From NCBI GenBank assembly GCA_017452335.1, contig JAFTMP010000149.1, positions 1-6,117 on the forward strand: a stretch of DNA of 6,117 bases. The letters run 5' to 3'. The position numbers and the translations under genes are program-made. Origin of the DNA: Clostridia bacterium (lineage in GTDB: Bacteria > Bacillota > Clostridia > Oscillospirales > CAG-272). The notes below the pieces were generated by a model. That model saw nothing but the letters and a program-made list of their open reading frames with translations, made no database searches and was not told where the DNA came from. Shown piece after piece: positions 4,551 through 6,117 of this stretch (the first letter of the stretch is position 1; every line of letters starts with the position of its first letter).

Positions 4551-4624
4551 ACATCACAATTACAAGGATGTTTTCTTCAATTTTCACAAGTTTTTTAAGA
4601 CTCATAAAAAATCTTATAAACTTC

Positions 4625-4653
4625 TTGACATTTCAACAAGTTTGTGTTATACT
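4625..4653 (+). promoter_or_regulatory. Sigma-A promoter of the MarR/alcohol dehydrogenase operon
   Basis: A perfect TTGACA (4625-4630) with 17-base spacing to TATACT (4648-4653) gives a near-consensus promoter. Transcription should start near 4660, leaving a leader of about 27 bases. A promoter this good needs a repressor, in line with the operator copies that overlap it. Confidence 0.85.
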
Positions 4654-4671
4654 TGTTGAGATTTCAACAAG
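4631..4671. promoter_or_regulatory. MarR operator: three TTTCAACAAG-type half-sites
   Basis: CTTGTTGA (4652-4659) and TCAACAAG (4664-4671) form a perfect 8-base dyad with 4-base centre, overlapping the -10 box and start point. A further TTTCAACAAG half-site at 4631-4640 fills the promoter spacer in the same orientation as the last one, and pairs as a dyad with the middle one. A degenerate copy, TTTTCACAAG, lies at 4581-4590. The position implies steric repression of the operon by its own first gene product. Confidence 0.75.
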
Positions 4672-4686
4672 CATAGGAGGGACGCT

Positions 4687-5130
4687 TTGAACGAACGATT
4701 TGAGACATTTACCGTGCTGATCAATCGAATCAGCCGAAACATCCGCAAAATCAAAAACCAGGAAATGGCAGAGTATAATTTGAAGAGTGTTCATGTTTCC
4801 TGCCTTTACTATCTGTATCTGTCAGATAGTTTAACTGCCACCGATCTTTGCGAGCGGTGCGAGGAAGACAAAGCTACCATTTCAAGGGCTCTGGATTATC
4901 TTGAAAGCAACGGATATCTCACTTGCGTATCCAAAAGCGTTAAGCGCTATAAAAGTCCGCTGATCCTTACTGACCTTGGAATGGCAGTGGGCAAAAAAAT
5001 CGCCGATAAGATCGATCATGTTCTTGAAGAAATCAGCGGCGGACTGACGGAAGAAGAGCGGCTTGCTTTTTACCGCAGTCTTTCCATCATCAGTGAAAGT
5101 CTTGACAGCGTGGCAAAAAACTATAAATAA
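4687..5130 (+). CDS. MarR-family transcriptional repressor, 147 aa
   Basis: The start is TTG at 4687, five bases after AGGAGGG (4675-4681); no ATG is available in this frame near the site. The length is normal for the family. Residues 1-30 give the N-terminal dimerisation helix. Residues 48-95 form the winged helix-turn-helix: LTATDLCERCEEDKATIS, then the recognition helix RALDYLESNGYL, the wing around KRYKS and the usual LILTDLG. C-terminal helices complete the dimer interface. C55 and C58 (LCERC) lie at the start of the HTH and could sense thiol-reactive compounds; this is inference. It is cytoplasmic. The alcohol dehydrogenase starts nine bases after the stop, so the two are co-transcribed, and palindromes in the promoter point to autorepression relieved by a ligand, perhaps an aldehyde or alcohol. 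Confidence 0.9.
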   Translation: MNERFETFTVLINRISRNIRKIKNQEMAEYNLKSVHVSCLYYLYLSDSLTATDLCERCEEDKATISRALDYLESNGYLTCVSKSVKRYKSPLILTDLGMAVGKKIADKIDHVLEEISGGLTEEERLAFYRSLSIISESLDSVAKNYK

Positions 5131-5139
5131 GGTGTGCTT

Positions 5140-6117
5140 ATGTTTTTTCTCAAATCACTATACTGCCGTGTTTTTCAAGGAGTATTTCATTTGGCTCTTC
5201 CCTTTCTTCCTTACAGAGAGCCCAAGATCGTACGATCCTGCGCTACTCTTGGTGAAGCTTTAGGCAATGAGAAGATCAAATCTGTTCTGGTCGTGACCGA
5301 TCAAGGAATCGTTAACGCGGGACTGGTAAAGCCTGTTCAAGAGGCTTTGGAGAAAGCCGGCATTTCCTGTGCGGTATACGACCGCACGCAACCCAATCCC
5401 ACAGTAACCAATGTGGAGGAAGCACTCTGTCTTTACCATACGCATCACTGTGCGGGTCTTATTGCAATAGGGGGCGGGTCTTCCATGGACTGTGCCAAGG
5501 CGGTGGGAGCAAGAGTGGCTTATCCCAATAAGAGTCTTGACAAGCTGAAAGGGATGCTGCGCGTACTGCGACGGCTGCCCACGCTGATCGCTATTCCCAC
5601 AACCGCAGGAACGGGCAGTGAAACCACCCTTGCAGCGATCATCACCGATCACGAAAAGCATCACAAATACGCACTGATGAGCTTTCCCCTCATTCCGCGT
5701 TATGCGGTTTTGGACCCCACTCTCACCAAATCTCTGCCCCCGCACCTCACCGCCACCACCGGTATGGACGCGCTGACCCACGCAGTGGAAGCATATATCG
5801 GACGCTCCACTAATAAGGAAACAAGGGCACTTGCCTTGGAAGCGACCGCGCTGATCTTTCAAAACATAAAGCAGGCATACAGCAATGGCAAAGACCTTCA
5901 AGCAAGAGAACAGATGCTTCACGCCGCTTACAAGGCGGGCATCGCCTTTTCAAAATCGTACGTGGGCTACATCCACGCCATTGCACACTCCCTTGGCGGG
6001 CAATACGGAACGCCTCACGGTCTTGCCAATACGGTAATTATGCCCTACGTTTTAAAAGCCTATGGTAAGAGCGCTTACAAAAAGCTTCATGAACTGGCTA
6101 TTGCCGCAGGCGTTGCA
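5140..6117 (+). CDS. Iron-containing alcohol dehydrogenase (group III), first 326 residues, cut by window end
   Basis: ATG at 5140 follows AAGGTG by five bases, and the frame is open to the edge without a stop. The nucleotide-binding motif GGGSSMDCAK is at residues 111-120 and PTTAGTGSE at 153-161. The metal ligands are complete: D210 and H214 in GMDALTHAVEAY, H279 in YIHAIAHSLGG and H293 in YGTPHGLAN, with the 14-residue H279-H293 spacing of FucO-type enzymes; H283 is the usual active-site histidine. These NAD(P)-dependent cytoplasmic enzymes interconvert aldehydes and primary alcohols. Family members are about 380-400 residues, so about 60-70 are missing. The N-terminus (MFFLKSLYCRVFQGVFHLAL) is a hydrophobic extension before the first strand; it precedes PFLPYREPK and is not followed by a signal cleavage site. 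The MarR gene just upstream is the likely repressor. The substrate cannot be deduced. Confidence 0.93.
   Translation, partial: MFFLKSLYCRVFQGVFHLALPFLPYREPKIVRSCATLGEALGNEKIKSVLVVTDQGIVNAGLVKPVQEALEKAGISCAVYDRTQPNPTVTNVEEALCLYHTHHCAGLIAIGGGSSMDCAKAVGARVAYPNKSLDKLKGMLRVLRRLPTLIAIPTTAGTGSETTLAAIITDHEKHHKYALMSFPLIPRYAVLDPTLTKSLPPHLTATTGMDALTHAVEAYIGRSTNKETRALALEATALIFQNIKQAYSNGKDLQAREQMLHAAYKAGIAFSKSYVGYIHAIAHSLGGQYGTPHGLANTVIMPYVLKAYGKSAYKKLHELAIAAGVA

Noticed and set aside
4593..4614. TAAGA/TCTTA inverted repeat upstream of the MarR promoter
   Set aside because: Five-base arms in a very AT-rich stretch; no U-run or relation to the operator half-sites.
5260..5922. Minus-strand 220-codon open frame opposite the alcohol dehydrogenase
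   Set aside because: The plus-strand frame carries every cofactor and metal motif of the iron alcohol dehydrogenase family; the antisense frame is rich in Cys, Gly and Arg with no domain and no ribosome binding site.

Overview
The window looks like a low-to-mid GC member of the Clostridia (Firmicutes), probably a gut lineage such as Oscillospiraceae or Lachnospiraceae. The evidence is strong AGGAGG-type ribosome binding sites, sigma-A promoters, U-tailed intrinsic terminators and the protein families present. No ribosomal RNA, CRISPR array, insertion sequence or transposase is visible.

The window divides at about position 2735-2780, where the 3' half of a proline tRNA(CGG) lies without its 5' half. 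It runs from the anticodon loop to CCA and is followed by its own terminator hairpin. This is the usual appearance of the displaced attachment site (attR) of an element integrated at a tRNA 3' end. On that reading everything to the left (1-2734) is the right end of an integrative element, and everything to the right is resident chromosome. The integrase and the intact tRNA would lie outside the window to the left.

Element side, all genes on the minus strand. Next to the junction is a 380-base stretch without a protein gene, holding a strong outward-facing promoter and several inverted repeats. Leftward come a 93-residue DUF6809-like protein, then a 414-residue regulator with an excisionase-type helix-turn-helix at its N-terminus, a TPR-like middle and a LuxR-type helix-turn-helix at its C-terminus. 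Next are a 116-residue protein with a CxxC...CxC zinc-ribbon-like tail, and the first 25 codons of a small peptide. The regulator's promoter carries two tandem TAGCG-N6-CGCTA palindromes. A 10-base piece of one of them (GTAATACCGC) recurs at the -35 position of the zinc-ribbon gene, so the regulator may control both itself and the downstream pair.

Chromosomal side, all genes on the plus strand. First is a MerR-family regulator whose promoter has the 19-base spacer typical of MerR targets. It carries a GyrI-like effector domain followed by two tandem copies of a beta-rich domain of about 115 residues. A clear terminator follows. Then comes a MarR repressor gene with a TTG start, read from a TTGACA/TATACT promoter overlapped by CTTGTTGA/TCAACAAG operators. 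Nine bases after it begins an iron-dependent alcohol dehydrogenase that runs off the right edge. These two form a likely autoregulated operon for aldehyde or alcohol metabolism.

The most unusual items are the tRNA-Pro attachment site with its adjacent outward promoter, the regulator with two DNA-binding domains and its candidate operators, and the MerR protein with a doubled C-terminal domain.
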